This document shows, piece by piece, positions 5,052 through 6,196 of a stretch of 6,196 bases of DNA. The DNA comes from Chloroflexota bacterium (GTDB taxonomy: Bacteria > Chloroflexota > Anaerolineae > J036 > Brachytrichaceae): positions 1 through 6,196 of the forward strand of contig JAKALH010000186.1 of NCBI GenBank assembly GCA_021813225.1. Reading direction: 5' to 3'. Every line of letters starts with the position of its first letter. The first letter of the stretch is position 1. The notes beneath the pieces are model-generated. The model was not told the DNA's origin. It was given only the letters and a program-made list of their open reading frames with translations, and ran no database searches. A program made the position numbers and the translations under genes.

Positions 5052-5951
5052 ATGAACCGCTCACCCTCTCGATCGCTGATTGTGCCAGTGCTGATCGTGG
5101 TGGCAGCGATCCTGCTGGCCATCAATCTGAGTTCGCAGTCCACCCATATTGCAGAAGGGCCCTTCTCGATCATCCTTTCGCCGCTGCAGCAGGTTTTCAG
5201 CTCGCTCGGTCGGGGCATTAACTCATTCTTTACTTCATCCGGCAGCGTCAGTGACCTGCAGCAGAAGGTGTTGACACTGCAGGCCCAGGTTAACGCCCTG
5301 AGTAGTGAGAATGTGCGCCTGCGCGAGTTTCAGGCTGAAATCAAGCAGTACCGCGACCTCATGCAGTTCGCCAAGGATAACCCGGCCTACCGCGTTGTGG
5401 GCGCCGATGTCATCGGCATCGGCAATCCTAATTGCAATCCTGCACAACCGGTGACCGGCAACAGCGGCGTATGCGCCGAAGTGGTAGGCGGCGATCCCAG
5501 CCCATACGGACGTTACATTACGATTAATGCCGGTCGGCGCAACGGCATCGCTGTCGATATGCCGGTTGTCGCCGGGGGATTCGCGCTGGTAGGTCGCGTC
5601 GGCCAGGTCAGCGAAACTACTTCGCAGGTGCAGTTGCTGATCGACGCCAACTCCTTCGTCAACGTATTGCTGGTAGACTCGCGTTCGACGGGGGTCGTGG
5701 CTGGACAGACAGACGGCAGCCTGCACCTCATCAATGTGCCGCAGACAGACGACGTTAAGGCCGGCGACTTGATAATCACCAGTGGCCTGGGAGGAAAACT
5801 CCCCCGCTTGCTCACCGTCGGGCAGGTAGATAAAATCATCAGTTCAGATGCACAACTGTTCAAGGAAGCGACAGTCAGACCAGCAGTCGACTTTAATAGA
5901 CTGGATGTGGTGCTGGTCATAACCTCTACTCAGGCTGCGCCAGCACCATAA
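5052..5951 (+). CDS. mreC: Cell shape-determining protein MreC
   Basis: A 299-residue single-pass membrane protein whose extracytoplasmic part links MreB filaments to wall synthases. A short basic N-terminus is followed by a membrane helix at about 9-26. A coiled coil is likely at about 65-107 (repeating Leu/Val heptads and charged residues). The beta-domain follows: V-V-G-A-D-V-I-G at 115-122, then Y-I-T-I-N-A-G-R-R-N-G-I from 155, V-G-R-V-G-Q-V at 180-186 and G-D-L-I-I-T-S-G-L-G-G at 238-248. All are typical of the family. Between the V-I-G and D-P-S blocks, which are nearly adjacent in most relatives, there is an insertion of roughly 24 residues (123-147) with two cysteines, C128 and C141. 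The ATG is the first plausible start after an in-frame stop at 5016-5018; the ribosome site is weak. It ends with an Ala/Pro tail. Confidence 0.95.
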   Translation: MNRSPSRSLIVPVLIVVAAILLAINLSSQSTHIAEGPFSIILSPLQQVFSSLGRGINSFFTSSGSVSDLQQKVLTLQAQVNALSSENVRLREFQAEIKQYRDLMQFAKDNPAYRVVGADVIGIGNPNCNPAQPVTGNSGVCAEVVGGDPSPYGRYITINAGRRNGIAVDMPVVAGGFALVGRVGQVSETTSQVQLLIDANSFVNVLLVDSRSTGVVAGQTDGSLHLINVPQTDDVKAGDLIITSGLGGKLPRLLTVGQVDKIISSDAQLFKEATVRPAVDFNRLDVVLVITSTQAAPAP

Positions 5952-5983
5952 AATGCAGTATAAGTAACATTCAGGTATCGCCC

Positions 5984-6196
5984 ATGCGATGGTACGTCCT
6001 ATCCATTGTGTTGTTACTGATACTGGCACTGACTGAGGCCAGCCTGCTTCCCGCAGCCCTAGGCAACAGCATCCGGCCCAACCTGATCCTGATTGTCTCT
6101 GCGGTATGGGCAGCCCTGCGGGGAGGCGATGGCTTTGCCTGGGCGCTTGGCGGCGGGCTGATGCTGGACCTGATGTCCAGCGTGCCGCTAGATCGG
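5984..6196 (+). CDS. mreD: Rod shape-determining protein MreD, N-terminal part
   Basis: The first 71 codons are present and the frame remains open at the right edge, so the gene is cut by the window. MreD is a small polytopic membrane protein working with MreB and MreC in lateral wall growth. Visible features are a first hydrophobic helix (about 4-25), the conserved R-P-N at 31-33 starting the second helix (33-47), and a third segment with W-A-L-G-G-G-L-M-L-D-L (53-63) matching the family block before the short S-x-x-P-L loop. The start lies 32 bp after mreC, with AGGT at 5973-5976 giving 7-base spacing. Position third in the operon agrees with the assignment. Confidence 0.9.
   Translation, partial: MRWYVLSIVLLLILALTEASLLPAALGNSIRPNLILIVSAVWAALRGGDGFAWALGGGLMLDLMSSVPLDR

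Noticed and set aside
5953..5967. Four-codon mini-frame between mreC and mreD
   Set aside because: It is too short to support as a gene, has no ribosome site of its own, and most likely occurs by chance.
1..6196. Mobile element, CRISPR, prophage or defence island
   Set aside because: No transposase, recombinase, spaced repeats or target duplications were seen. Gene content is housekeeping and respiratory with intact operon order.

Overview
This window looks like an ordinary chromosomal stretch of a free-living bacterium, most likely a member of the Chloroflexota. The taxonomic guess is an inference. It rests on a lipidated monohaem cytochrome c with a Thr/Pro linker, a PhyH-family dioxygenase, a compact mreBCD cluster, and a moderately GC-rich composition judged by eye. 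No database search was possible. I see no phage, insertion sequence, CRISPR array, toxin-antitoxin pair or defence locus.

Left part (1-1635): the C-terminal part of a phytanoyl-CoA dioxygenase-like Fe(II)/2-oxoglutarate enzyme enters from the left edge. It converges on a minus-strand gene for a leaderless Asp-box beta-propeller protein. A long imperfect hairpin lies between the two stops and probably terminates transcription. A 209-bp divergent intergenic region follows, with a perfect spaced inverted repeat and -10-like hexamers very close to both starts.

Middle part (1636-2852): two plus-strand lipoprotein genes follow, a PCu(A)C-type periplasmic copper chaperone and a small c-type cytochrome. 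Together they suggest extracytoplasmic copper delivery and electron transfer near a terminal oxidase. After them comes a complete tRNA-Thr(CGU) gene on the minus strand, with a well-formed TTGACT-17-TATATT promoter. Part of that promoter resembles the tRNA's own 3' end.

Right part (2853-6196): proC (pyrroline-5-carboxylate reductase, last step of proline synthesis) reads leftward. The cell-shape operon mreB-mreC-mreD reads rightward from a good sigma-70-type promoter, and mreD runs off the right edge. The mre genes encode the actin-like filament and its membrane partners, which position lateral cell-wall synthesis in rod-shaped cells. This suggests a rod or filament morphology with a peptidoglycan-type envelope.

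I did not find a clear undescribed system. The features most worth a second look are local: a cysteine-bearing insertion in MreC, a His/Met-containing insertion in the copper chaperone, a two-cysteine loop next to the distal Met of the cytochrome, and the tRNA-like fragment in the tRNA promoter.
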